From NCBI GenBank assembly GCA_025738555.1, contig JAOVFP010000020.1:2046001-2110000 (forward strand): DNA of 64,000 bases. Direction: 5' to 3'. Shown here one piece after another: positions 43,895 to 55,123 of the stretch. The stretch is from Cyathus striatus. Taxonomy: Eukaryota > Basidiomycota > Agaricomycetes > Agaricales > Nidulariaceae. Positions within the stretch are counted from its first letter, which is position 1, and each line of letters begins with the position of its first letter. A program made the position numbers and the translations under genes. The notes beneath the pieces were generated by a model. The model made no database searches. It was given only the letters and a program-made list of their open reading frames with translations, and was not told the origin of the DNA.

Positions 43895-46788
43895 GTTCAT
43901 TTTCAACTAGTCACCACTCACGTAGCTCATCTTCAGGCTGCCCGCCACTGCAATTAATTTTCGTTACATCCCCTCTCATCTTGCGTCGCTCATGCTCTCA
44001 TCACATTACTATTTTTTACACATCTATTGAAGATTTTGCTATCACCTTTCGATTCCTCCACGTCCCGCTCTGATATGTCCTAATTACATTGGATTAGAGT
44101 CTTATAGTTGTTGTTTAGGAGCTGTATTTTGTATTTATACCAATGCAAGGATCATGGAATACCAGTTTGTCCGGATCTCGTTGATTCGCTACGTATATTC
44201 GATGATGTAGTATGAACGATCATATCAACATTACCGAAAGCAGCAATACATCACTAATCCGAACCCTCAGTATAAAGCCCAACTCTTCTCCATCTGAACC
44301 CTCAGCATGAAACCCAGCCCTCCATCGCAACCCAGCAACAGCATACTGTCCGCATTCGCCGCGTATTCCTGCCCACAATGTCCTCCAGGCACCTAAGGAT
44401 TAGACAAATCAGAAGGTGAGAACGCTAGCAAAGGAAAGGATATCATACCTCGTCCATCTACGAGAGTGGTCTGCAGATATATCCTACGTCCGCGAAGATA
44501 CGTCGGTGATAGGAATATGAACTAGCGCCTTCAAGTTCAGCCTGACCTGGCCCATATCCCTCGTCCCTTGTCGACTATGGCCCATCTCCATAACGCTACC
44601 CAGCAACAGCATACTGTCCTCATTCACCGCGTATTCCTGCCCACAATGCCCTCCAGGCACCTAAGGATTCGATAAATCAAAAGGTGAGAACGCTAGCAAA
44701 GGAAAGGATATCATACCTTGTCCATCTACGAGAGTGGTCTGCAGATATGTCCTACATCCGCGAAGATACGTTAGTGATAGGGATACGAACTACCGCCTTC
44801 AAGTTCAGCCTGGCCTGGCCCATATCCCTCGTCCCTCGTCGACCATAGCCCATCTCCATAACGCTACCCTCATCCACGACCACCACGCGCCGTTCCGCTG
44901 GTTGCTAGATTCTCATATCTGAGCATTAACGCTGGGAGTCGCGCTACAATCCTCCCGGCACCCTTGGACTTCGGAGATGCGTACCCCTCCGGTCGACACT
45001 CCGGTCCTGGCCCATCTGAACCATCGCACCCTCTGCTAGACCACCTATCCTATAGCAACGCTCCTATGGTTCAGAACTTGGGTCAGAATGTCGCTGCACC
45101 ACTACTACAAGTAAGATATTAGCATACCTGGTGCCTCTGCTTCCTTAGCCGCCCATCAACCACGAACCTTCCTTCCGAAAACTTCAACCACCAAACGCGT
45201 TGGGGATGGTCTGATTCACCGATTCTCCACAGAACGAAACGAAGCTTGACGGTGGGGCCGGCATCCTAGTCTTCAGGTTGTAGAAATGTGACGTGGCAGC
45301 TTCGTGTAGTGAAAAATATAGATGAAGCAAGCAAAAAGCAAGCGGCAGGTAGTGAAACCAAGAAAAAGTGGGCTATACAATCAGATGGTAAAGGCGTTAG
45401 TCAGAAAAGGTGAGTCAAATTATAATGATAATAAAGAGCGGATTTCAGATACAAAAGGGTAGAAAATACTTTCAGCAGAAGTTGTAAGCAAACTTCAGGC
45501 AGAAATCTCGAGGTTTGGTCACATCCACGTACCACTCTCCATAGGTAATGTAACAGGGTGGAATAACGTACCTTTGTGAGTCTCATACCCCCAACATATG
45601 TGGGCCGTATCCCTTTGCCGCTTGTCTAACCGTCTTCAGGCAGGAATGCAATCGGTAAATCGAGCCTTTCGATAGGCCACACAAACCAAGGCAATAGCGT
45701 ATGAAGTATCAGGTCGTCGTGCGCAGAAGATACAATCATTTTATCTCTTGCCTAGTGGGTGTAGTAGGTGGTAGTATCAGTCTTGGAACGAACAATAGTG
45801 GATATAAGGCGGACATACCGATTGCATACTGCTGGTACGAAGATAGCGGCCAAATCGTGCATTTAAGCACGCTCCTTGCTTTTGTGTCACAACAGATACA
45901 GAAGGAATATGAGCAAATTTCGAACAGTGAAAAGACGGAATTTAACTGCGAAGCTGAAGGTTGTGGTTGGGTTGTGGGTAGTAGTGTGGGACCCACAACG
46001 ACCCAGCTGAGTACTGTGACCAATCAACCAGTTACACCATGACGGAACTATTTTTATCTTATAGGTCATAAGCCTCTATAATACACAAATAGAACATATT
46101 TGCACCACTTAAAGTGAGTTTTCACTAAACTTTATAAGGGAATTTGGAGCAAAATATTCGCTTCGGACGAGCTTCGGACTCCCAGGACCATATCCTCAGG
46201 ACAGCCTCTCCCCCTTCTTTACACTCTCCGCAGTAGCATCATTACACTCCTTTACACGCTACCCGACAAGAGCGGGTTATCATCTGAGAACTGTCAGAAT
46301 GCTGTATACCTCTCGAGGATATTACAAGACATCCAAGTGATCATTTGTCCGTCTACGACAACCATAAGAGCGGTTTGCAGCGCGCCAGAGGTCGATTAAC
46401 ATGGCCTAGGCGACTAAAAAGTGTTTACAACTACATAGCGGCTTGGGGTGGTCAGCTCGATCTTGAAGTTCTAATACAAACGTCAAACAATAATTATCTT
46501 TTAGTTTTCTGTGGGAACGATTTGATGGTGGGTTTTGACTGGGTGTCGACGGAAGGGGAGGACGATGCAGTGATGTTTACTTGGTAACGTTGTTTCAATG
46601 CAAAGAAGTGATTCATCCTTACGACCAAGTAAGATACACTGCGGGATCGAGCGACAACGCCGCATCGCCTTCGCCACTGCCCTCAACAATTCCTTCCTCT
46701 GAGGTAGAACTTATTGAAGTTGGACCATGAATGCATGATCTCCAATCTGTCCAAGGGACGTGTTGAGGGCGTATTCGAGGAAAGTCCA
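43895..46788 (+). repeat. Downstream cassette of P3, with internal 268-bp tandem duplication
   Basis: Landmarks are the same as after P2. Here the block starting CAGCAACAGCATACTGTCC occurs twice in tandem, at 44333-44600 and 44601-44868. From about 46680 to 46788 the sequence (GATCTCCAATCTGTCCAAGG, GTATTCGAGGAAAG) matches 50755-50805 and is inverted relative to the P7 cassette at 57240-57290. It is therefore a remnant of an inverted unit whose gene is gone. Confidence 0.7.
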
Positions 46789-47099
46789 GACTTCTTCGTG
46801 TTTGCACCAGTTGTCAGATATTGTCAACTATGTCGTTTCTCTTGATTAGGAAATTTTCTTTCCTGATCAGGACATAGTTGACAATTTTCTGATCAGAAGC
46901 AGCGACATAGTTGACAATATTTGACAACTGGTGCAAACACGAAGACGTGTCGCTGCTCCTGATCCAAATATTGTCAACTATGTCGCTGCTTCCGATCAGA
47001 AAATTGTCAACTATGTCCTGATCAGGAAAGAAAATTTCCTAATCAGGAGCAGCGACATAGTTGACAATATCTGACAACTGGTGCAAACACGAAGAAGTC
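46789..47099. repeat. 311-bp palindrome upstream of P4
   Basis: The outer 47 bases (GACTTCTTCGTGTTTGCACC, AGTTGTCAGATATTGTCAAC, TATGTCG) are perfectly repeated as reverse complement at the right end. Inside are further inverted copies of CGACATAGTTGACAATAT and TCCTGATCAGGAAA. The unit TTGTCAACTATGTC recurs about eight times in both orientations. The sequence has no relation to the palindromes upstream of P5 or P7 except its position. Confidence 0.95.
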
Positions 47100-47119
47100 T
47101 GTTTTCTAAGAATACTTGT

Positions 47120-47200
47120 CCCATATCTGGTGTCTCTCTCAAGTCTTTATATCTCCCCGCAAAAAGGTCCAATGTCTCCATCCCCTCCCATCCAATACTC
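47120..47200 (+). promoter_or_regulatory. P4 promoter block
   Basis: GGTGTCTCTCTCAAGTCTTT, then ATATCTCCCCGC, then AAAAAGGTCCAATGTCTCC. This is the same element order as P2 and P7, with the TATA-like TTTATAT at 47146-47152, about 160 bp before the ATG. No inverted promoter copy remains to the left of the adjoining palindrome. Confidence 0.6.
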
Positions 47201-47310
47201 TACTGCACACTTGTCAGAAGAGACCACCCGCATAATTTGTACCCATACCTTTACCAACAAAAGTCGCTCTAACAGACCTCATTTCTTGCTCGTTTCATAA
47301 AGAGTCCAAT

Positions 47311-48242
47311 ATGGCAGTATCACGTGACATAACTGAGCCTCGTTCCACTTCGCTTCCTCTTGCTGACCTTTCCGACCACCACATCCACACCCAGAGTCTC
47401 TCTTCAGCTATCCCCGACAAGCTTCATCTGCGCCATCCAACCTTCCATCCGTCCTCTAATGGATCCAGCTTTGTCGCCTCAGCATCTCCAGTGTCAGCTA
47501 TGTATCTCGTCAGGATCGTAGCCCCCAATCCACCAGGCCAGCACCATCCTCCACCAGACGTGCTCATGCACATACGCGTTTCGTTGCACGAGGGAGTCAC
47601 CAATGTTCTTCACCACTACTTCGGTGAGGTGTATCGTAATTCTTTCTGCAGCTTCTGTAAAAGTGGAGGAGAAAACCAGCGCCCCCAATTCGCTTTCGTC
47701 ATCACGCCCTACTACCCCTACCCCAACCTATCCGAGTTCGTTGATACGCGCAGTTTTTCTACCAATCCCGTTCTCGCTGTCTCAGCCTTCAGCCATTTGG
47801 TTGATCTCTTCCTGTTCCTCAATGTGCAGCATGTATCCTTCGGTGGTACATTCGCGTCCTACGTCCTCGTAAACCCGGCCGATGGGAGTGTGAAGGTGCA
47901 GAACTTTTCCATTGCAGTCCAAGAGCAAGGTAATCCTCGTCTTTTATCTAGTTGGCGTTTACTGAAAGTGCCACAGATACACACGACCTGCGCGCTCTTG
48001 GGAACATGTTTGCCACCATCTTGTATCCCAATACAGCTGCTGGCGGTATCTTTATGCAGGCATCGCGCCTTGCGCGAATGCTTCAGTTCTTCGAGCAGAG
48101 CCACAGCTCGAATGCATGGGACTCCTTGCGTGCCTTGCAAGGCTCAATGAATGTAGCCAGTGCTGCCAACGAGCAACTTCATGGGAACGGGGCCACCGTA
48201 GCCGTTGTTGAAGATGATTCGGATGCATGGTCCGTCAGCTAA
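47311..48242 (+). CDS. Pseudokinase-like family protein P4 (294 aa, two exons)
   Basis: Exons 47311-47929 and 47977-48242 join over a 47-nt intron (GTAATC..CCACAG). The protein begins MAVSRDITEPRSTSLPLADL, the same N-terminus as P5 and P7. It continues DHHIHTQSLSS, MYLVRIVAPNPPGQ, VLHHYFGEVYRNSFC, FLNVQHVSFGGTFASYVLVN, PADGSVKVQNFSIA, DTHDLRALGNMFATIL and VEDDSDAWSVS. Kinase-equivalent positions are beta3 Lys to Arg, HRD to FGG and DFG to NFS. No targeting signal is visible. The 311-bp palindrome and promoter block lie immediately upstream. Confidence 0.72.
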
Positions 48243-50689
48243 AGCACGGAGCTCATCTTCACGCTACCTGGACTCCGTCTGGTAGACAGCATCGCGTACC
48301 AAACTTAATTCTCGTTCCATACCTCTCCCATCTTTCATCGCTCTTACTCTCATCTCATTCAATCTATTTTGTTACATATTCCCTGAATGCTTTTGATATC
48401 ACGGTTCGCTCTGCTGACATGTTCTCGTTACATTGGATTAGAGTCTTACAGTTACTACTTGAAAACTATATTTTGTATTTATACCAATGTATGTATCATT
48501 CAACACTACTTTGTAGGGATCTCCTTGGCTAGCGAGGCACATTCGAAGGTGTGGTACGAACCATTGTAGACTTCTTTCCAACATTACCCAGAACACCATT
48601 GCGTCACAAATTATAACCCTCAATACAGAACCCAACTCTCCTCGAGCGTTGCATAGCATCAGTACATCCTTCGCTGCCCTCATTCACTGTGTATTCCTGC
48701 CCGCATTTTTCCTTTAGGCGCCTACGGTCACGACAAATCAGGTTACAGCTCTAGCAAAGGAAAGGACATCATACCTTGTCCACCTGTGAGAGCGCTCTGC
48801 AAGTTTCTCATCGCAATGATATGTCCTGCATCGGCGACGATACGTTGGTGATAGGGGTGCGAACCAGCACCTTCAAGTTCAGCCTGGCCTGAACCATATC
48901 CCTCGTCCCCCGTCGACCATAGCCCATCTCCATAACGCTACCCTCATCCATGACCACCACGCGCCGTTCCGTTCGTTGCTAGATTTCTCATATCTGAGCA
49001 TTGACGCTGGGAGTCACGGTACAATCCTCGCGGCACCCTTGGACGTTGGAGATGTGTACCCCTCCAATCGACACTCCGGTCCTGGCCCATCTGAATCACC
49101 GCACCCTCCGCTAGACCACGTATCCTATCGCAACGCTCCTATGGTTCAGAACTTGAGTCAGAATGTCGCTGCACCACTACAAGTAAGATATTGGCATACC
49201 TGGTGCCTCTGCTTCCTTAGCCGCCCATCAACCACGAACCTTCCCCCCGAAAACTTCAACCACCAAACGCGTTAGGGATGGTCTGATTCACCGATTCTCC
49301 ACAGAACGAAACGAAGCTTGACGGTGGAGCCGGCATCCGAGTCTTCAGGTTATTGAAATGTGACGTGGCAACTTCGCTTGGTGACAAATAGAGACGAAGC
49401 AAGCGGCAGGTAGTGAAACAAAGGAAAGGTGGGCTATACAATCAGGTCGTAAAGGCGTTAGTCAGAAAAAGCGTGTTAAGATCGTCAAATTATAAAGATA
49501 ATAAAGAGCGGATTTCAGATACGAGAGGGTAGAAAATACTTTCAGCAGAAGTTTGTAAGCAAACTTCAGGCAGAAATCTCGAGGTTTGGTCACATCCGCG
49601 TACCACTCTCCATAGGTAATGTAATAGGGTGGAATAACGAATAACGTACCTTTTTGAGTCTCATACCCCTAACATATGTGGGCCGTATCCCTTTGCCGCT
49701 TGTCTAACCGTCTTCAGGTAGGAATGCAATCGGTAATTCGAGCCTTTCGATAGTTCACACAAACCAAGGCAATAGCGTAGGAAGTATCAGGTCGCCGCCG
49801 TGTCAAGAGATACAATCATTTTATCTCTTGCCTAGTGGCTGTGGTTGGTGGTAGTATCAGTCTTGGAACGAACAATAGTGGATATAAGGCGGACATACCG
49901 ATTGCATACTGCCGGTACGAAGATGGCGGCCAAGTCGTGCATATAAGCACGCTCCTTGCTTATATGAGCAAATTTCGAACAGTGAAAAGACGAAATTGAA
50001 CTGCGAAGCTGAAGGTTGTGGTTGGGTTGTGGGTAGTAGTGTGGGACCCACAAGGACCCAGCTAAGTACTGTGACCAATCAACCGGTTACACCGTCACGG
50101 AACTATTTTTATCTTGTAGGTCATAAGCCTCTACAATTGTCTACAATACACAAAATTGCTTTCATCGATCATCAACTCGTGCTTCGGACAAGTTTCGGAA
50201 TCCCAGGACCATATCCTCAGGACAGCCTCCCCCTTCCTTACCGCTCTCTGCAGTAGCATCATTACACTCCCTTACACGCTACCCGACAAGAGCGGGCTAT
50301 CATCCGAGAACTGTCAGAATGCTGTATACCTCTCGAGGGTATTAGAAGACATCCCTGTGGTCATTTGTCCGTCTACGACAACCATAAGAGCGGTTTGTAG
50401 CGCGTCGGAGGTCGATTGACACGGCCTAGGCGACCAAAAAGTGGTTACAACTACATAGCGGCTTCGGGTGAACAACTCAATCTCGAAGTTCTAATACAAA
50501 CGTCAAACATTAGTTATCTTTTAGTTCGCTGTGGGGACGATTTGGTGGTGGGTGTCGACTAGGTTTTAACGGAAGGGGAGGACGATACAGTGATATTTAC
50601 TTGGTAACATTGTTTCAATGTAAAGAAGTGGGTCATCCTTACGACCAAGTAAGATACACTACGGGATCGAGCGACAACGCTGCCTCGCC
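48243..50689 (+). repeat. Downstream cassette of P4
   Basis: It follows the same order as the P2 and P3 cassettes: 3' UTR TATTTTGTATTTATACCAATG, CACTCCGGTCCTGGCCCATC (49071), GAGTCTTCAGGTT, GCAGAAATCTCGAGGTTTGG (49570), TGGATATAAGGCGGACATAC, GTACTGTGACCAATCAACCG (50058), and GCGGCTTCGGGTG..TCTCGAAGTTC. The uninterrupted ACTGTGAC site at 50061 is the empty site of the MITE seen in the P7 cassette. Confidence 0.75.
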
Positions 50690-51564
50690 TTGGCCACTAC
50701 CCTAAACGATTCCCTCCTCTAAGGTAGGACGTATTGTAGTTGGACCATAGATGCATGATCTCCAATCTGTCCAAGGGACGCGTTGAGGGCGTATTCGAGG
50801 AAAGCCAGGTCCATCGGCACGTTCGTCTTTCCTGCAGTGTTCCTTCCAGCAGCCTGTGACTGCGGATCATTCTGCTTCCTCTGAGACGATTGAGATCAAC
50901 GATGATGTTCACTGGGAGATCGATGCCCAGGTATGAGAAATCTACAAGTGGGAATACGCGTGGTGGTCACAGTGTATGAGGGTAGTGTGGTATAGACGGG
51001 CCTGCGGTAGGCTGCGGTCGACGAGGGATATGGCTCAAGAAGATTTGTTGCCAGGTCGAGTGCAAAGTCATTGTGTCAATGACTTCCACCACGCTAGTTC
51101 GTTCCATCTCCACCACCGACGTATCGAGGAAAACTGCGGGCGTGAATATGCGGGAGTACATGGTGGATGAGGGCAGCGTTGGTCTTACTGGAGCTGAGCT
51201 ACGGTCAGCGGAAAGTTGGGTTTTATGTTGAGGGTTCAGATTAGTGATGTGTTGCTGCTTTCGGTAACGTTGATATGATGATTCATCTTCGAAAAACTAG
51301 TATCGATGATACATGCATTGGTATAAATACAAAATATAGTTTTCAAACAACAACTTTAAGACTCTAGTCTCTATGCAATGTAACCAGGACATGCCGTAGC
51401 GAGACGTGAAGGAATAGGATAGTGATAAAAAGTCCTCCAGTGAATATGTAACAAACAGAAATGGGATGAAAGCAAAGGTGGTCGTAGGTGATAGGAGTAC
51501 GCAACCAAAATCAATTGCAGTCTGAAGATAAGCTACGTGAGTGGTGACCAGCTGAAAACGGACT
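50690..51564 (-). repeat. Downstream cassette of P5 (inverted), truncated
   Basis: Read on the minus strand this is the 3' flank of P5: AAACTATATTTTGTATTTAT at about 51335, then ACATCACTAATCTGAACCCTC, then CATCATCGTTGATCTCAATC and CGTCTCAGAGGAAGCAG, which also occur after P7 on the plus strand at 57120-57150. It meets the P4 cassette at about 50690, so the two units are tail-to-tail. A 71-codon frame (50697-50912, IVDLNRLRGSRMIRS) has a decayed counterpart after P7 (IVDLDRLRGSRTIRM), hinting at an old exon. Confidence 0.65.
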
Positions 51565-52497
51565 TCAGTCAGCGGACCAAACATCTGAATCATCTTCGAC
51601 AGTTGCGGTGCTCCTGTTACCAGGAAGCTGCACGTTGGCAGCACTGGCAGCATCCATTGAGCCTTGCAAAGCATGCAATGAATTCCAAATATCCGAACTG
51701 TGATTCTGTTCGAAGAACTGGAGCCTTCGCGCAAGATGCAATGCCTCCATAACGAATCCGCCGGCAGCAGCATTGGTACGCAAGATGTTGGTGAACATGT
51801 TCCCGAGAGTACGCAGGTCGTGCGTATCTGTAGTACTTTCAGTAAACACCAATGAGGTAAAGATCGGATAAGAATCACCTTGTACTTCGACTGCGTCAGC
51901 AAAGTTATGTACCTTCACGGCCCCATCGGCCGGGTTTACGAGGACGTAGGACGCGAATTCACCACCAAAGGATACATGCTGCTCGTTGAGGAACAGGAAG
52001 AGATCAGCAAAATGGCTGAAGGCTGAGACTGAAAGAGCGGGATGGGTATCGAAAAAGTGGGTGTCCACATAATGCGATAGGCTGGGGTCAGAGTAATATG
52101 GTAGGATCACAATAGCAAACCGAGGAGCCTGTGTTCCTCCTACAGATGTACAGTGAGTACAGGAGGAGTTTTGGTACACTTCACCGAAGTAGTGGTGAAG
52201 AACATCGGTGACTCCCTCGTGCAACGAAGTGCGTATGTGCATGAGCACGTCTGGCGGAGGACGGCGCTGGCCTGGTGGATTGGGAGCTACGATCCTGACA
52301 AGATACAGGGCTGACACTGGAGATGCTGAGGCGACAAAGCTGGCTCCATTAGAGGACGGATGGAAGGTTGGATGGCGCAGATGAAGCTTGTCGGGGACGG
52401 TTGACGAGAGACCCCGTGTGTGGATGTGGTGGTCGGAAAGGTCAGCAAGAGGAAGCGAAGTAGGACGAGGCTCAGTTATGTCACGTGATACTGCCAT
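51565..52497 (-). CDS. Pseudokinase-like family protein P5 (293 aa, two exons)
   Basis: Exons are 52497-51879 and 51827-51565. The intron is 51 nt (GTGATT..CTACAG), and because it is a multiple of 3 without a stop, the genomic frame reads through it as 310 codons. I favour splicing because the intron position and borders match all paralogues. Motifs: DHHIHTRGLSS, LYLVRIVAPNPPGQ, VLHHYFGEVYQNSSC, FAIVILPYYSDPSLSHYVDT (closer to P1 here than to P4 or P7), FLNEQHVSFGGEFASYVLVN, PADGAVKVHNFADA, DTHDLRTLGNMFTNIL and VEDDSDVWSAD. The mixture of P1-like and P4-like segments suggests gene conversion. It is head-to-head with P6 across a palindrome. Confidence 0.72.
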   Translation of the reverse strand: MAVSRDITEPRPTSLPLADLSDHHIHTRGLSSTVPDKLHLRHPTFHPSSNGASFVASASPVSALYLVRIVAPNPPGQRRPPPDVLMHIRTSLHEGVTDVLHHYFGEVYQNSSCTHCTSVGGTQAPRFAIVILPYYSDPSLSHYVDTHFFDTHPALSVSAFSHFADLFLFLNEQHVSFGGEFASYVLVNPADGAVKVHNFADAVEVQGDSYPIFTSLVFTESTTDTHDLRTLGNMFTNILRTNAAAGGFVMEALHLARRLQFFEQNHSSDIWNSLHALQGSMDAASAANVQLPGNRSTATVEDDSDVWSAD

Positions 52498-52642
52498 ATT
52501 GGATTCAAGAAATGAGGTCTGTTAGAGCGACTTTTGTTGCTGGAGGTATGGGTAAAAATTATACGGGTGGTCTCTTCTGACAAGTGTGCAGTAGAGTATT
52601 GGATGGGAGGGGATGGAGACATTGGACCTTTTTGCAGAGAGA

Positions 52643-52911
52643 TATAAAGACTTGAAAGAGACCGGATACATCGAAATGCTTGTGCCTGTATGCTTCTGTC
52701 TGTATACCTTTGGTTATACTTGCTTTAGGTATATGGGATACATCGAAATACTTGTGCCTGTATGCTTCTGTCTGTGTACCTTTGGTTATGCCTGCTTTAG
52801 GTATATGGTATATGGGCCATGGCGTAAAGCAGGCATAACCAAAGGTATACAGACAGAAGCATACAGGCACAAGTATTTCGATGTATCCGGTGTCTCTCTC
52901 AAGTCTTTATA
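52643..52911. repeat. Palindromic promoter block between P5 and P6
   Basis: The left arm starts TATAAAGACTTGAAAGAGAC, then CGGATACATCGAAATGCTTG. The right arm ends CAAGTATTTCGATGTATCCG, then GTGTCTCTCTCAAGTCTTTATA. The left arm holds two direct copies of a roughly 73-bp unit (GATACATCGAAAT..TTTAGGTATATGG) and the right arm one inverted copy, around a centre at about 52812 (ATGGGCCATGG). Both outer ends are family promoters facing outward, one serving P5 and the other leading into the truncated P6. Confidence 0.9.
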
Positions 52912-53760
52912 CTGCACCATCCGACCTCCCATCCGTCCCCTAACGAAGCCAGCTATGTCGTCTCATCATCTGCAGAGTCCGCTCTGTATCTCGTTAGGAT
53001 CTTAGTCCTCAATTGACCTGGCCACCGTCTTCCACCAGATGTACTCATGCACGTACGCGCTTCGCTGCATGAGGGAGTCGCTAGTGTTCTTCACTACTAC
53101 TTTGGTGAAGTGTATCAGAATTCATCCCGCAGCTTCTGTGGGAGTGGAGGCGAAAGGCAACGTCCCCAATTCGCGTTCATCATCACGCTCTACTGCTCCT
53201 ACCCCAACCTATCGGACCTGTTAGATACACGCTGCTTCACCGACAACCCCGATCTCGCAGCACCCGTCTTTCTTCATTTAGTCGACCTTTTCCTGTTCCT
53301 GAACGCACAGAAGATATCTTTCGGTGGTACACTCCCATCCTAAGTCTTAGTCAACACCCACGATGGGAGTATCATGGTACAGAACTTTGCTATTGCAGTT
53401 GAAGAAAACGGTAAGACTACTCATTATCTCGTTAATATTCTCTAACGATTCCACAGACACGCACGACCTGCGCTCTATCGGAAATATATTCACTACCATC
53501 TTTTATTCCAATAGGGATGTATCACCGATGGTCAAGGAATCGTTACACCTAGCACGAAAGCTCCAGTTTTATAACAACAGCGATGCGTTGGAGATTTTGA
53601 ACTCATTGCGTACCTTGCAAGCCAAACTGATACCAGACAATATAGGTGTTACTGGGTATCTGGCCTACTCCAACGTAACATTTGATGACGATTCGGATGT
53701 ATGGTCAGTGAGCGACTGCCCATCGACGCCATTTGTGGATTCCAGCCATAGCGCTAATTC
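52912..53760 (+). pseudogene. Pseudokinase-like family pseudogene P6
   Basis: The promoter TATA (AAGTCTTTATA) runs directly into internal coding sequence CTGCACCATCCGACCTCCCA, so the leader, start codon and first 38 or so codons are deleted. Exon 1 then has a stop at the PNPPGQ position (CAATTGACCTGG, about 53014) and another after SFGGTLPS (53341). Recognisable parts are VLHYYFGEVYQNSS, FAFIITLYCSYPNLSDLLDT and FLNAQKISFGGTLPS. The intron and exon 2 (DTHDLRSIGNIFTTIFYSNR, then DDDSDVWSVSDCPS) remain open and resemble P1 more than P7. It cannot make the family protein. Confidence 0.85.
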
Positions 53761-55123
53761 CTATGCAACTTCATCTGCACTCGTTATCAGCATCATTATC
53801 GCTCAATGCAAAGGCACCTTGAGGCTTGAAATCTCGAAGTTCCGATAGGCTCTTATGGTCCCAACTCGTGCTCTACAAGTTTCTCTATGATCGATCTCGT
53901 GTTCATCTTGTTCAAGTATTCGTTACGATTATGCTATGGTTTTTTTCTATCATCTACTCTCTACGACTCGCGTTGCTACAGCTTGATCTCAGATTAACAT
54001 CATTACTAGACTCTCGACTGACATTTTGTCGTATTGGAAATTGTACCTTGTATTTATACCAATGTTGAGTGATTCAACACTACTTCATTGGATTCTCACT
54101 GGTACACTGGGCTTGGTCGAAGAAGTTCCACCAAAAAATCATACTTCTGTTATCGACCGAAGGTATCAATGCGTCGTCGTACTCTCACCTTTCTGACTGT
54201 ACCTCAAGCTTCGGCATTCACTGTGATGAGCGCTCTCTGGCTCCTCGTCCAGCGCGCGTCTCTTTTTGAAGTTTTTCATAGTTTCCCAGCTTCTTTTTCC
54301 ACGCACCGAACCGGCAGGCCGCAGCAGTACCTCCCTCTCTTACACGCTACTCCGAGAAGGACGGCTATGTAGTATCCTCGAGAAGTCATGGTGTCACACC
54401 ACTTGATACGATAATATACCAATAACACGGACCCTTGTGATCCTCTTTAGTCTCAGTCTGTGACAAGGCTTGAAGAACTTGCGCGCCAAAAGCCTTGGGT
54501 ATCTTTATGCACTCAGCCTCATCGTTTCTTCCTAATCGATATATAAGAGAGGCTTGTAGGGCGTTGGACTTGGTCGATTAACATGGCCAAGGCAAATGAA
54601 AAGCGGATTGCCACTACATAGCAGCTTGGGGTCATCAACTCGATCTCTTGGAGTTCTAATGCAAACGCCAAGCATTGATTATATTTTAGTAGGCTTAGGT
54701 GTATCTGTGAAGTTTACAGACAATTTTAATTGCGTGTTGACTTGCATAACACTGTATGACATTAATCCTGACTTAAACTTCCAGTATGAATGTAAGATTA
54801 TAGATAGTCTATCTTACGTATAAGAACTAAGGATACGAAAGTCGTTTTGAACTATGTAGCACCGCTACTTAAGTAGGTGAAAGAAATGAACAGCATGCCG
54901 ACTCGGAGCTTTCTTTAAAAAAACGATTACTTGTGAAGTTTAGTGAGGACAGTATTCAGAAACTTATGTATCGTTCATTGTTGTAGTGTTTTACCATTGA
55001 GAATCTTTCAGAACTTGGGAGTTTACTTTGTACTGAGAGCAAGTGAAATAGAGCTACCGAAGGAGTCTTAATAATAATATTTCTCGTGTCTCGTTTTTCG
55101 CAGTGCACCCGTGATGTTGCCAT
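53761..55123. repeat. P6 downstream region and family cassette, distal half
   Basis: The 3' UTR-like GTACCTTGTATTTATACCAATG lies at 54042. 54580-55123 matches 35900-36443. It contains short frames (54069-54372) without a motif. The right end leads into the inverted promoter arm of the 266-bp palindrome. Confidence 0.6.

Noticed and set aside
51565..52497. P5 as a single-exon 310-aa protein
   Set aside because: The extra 17 residues coincide exactly with the intron position and splice borders of all paralogues, so splicing is more likely.
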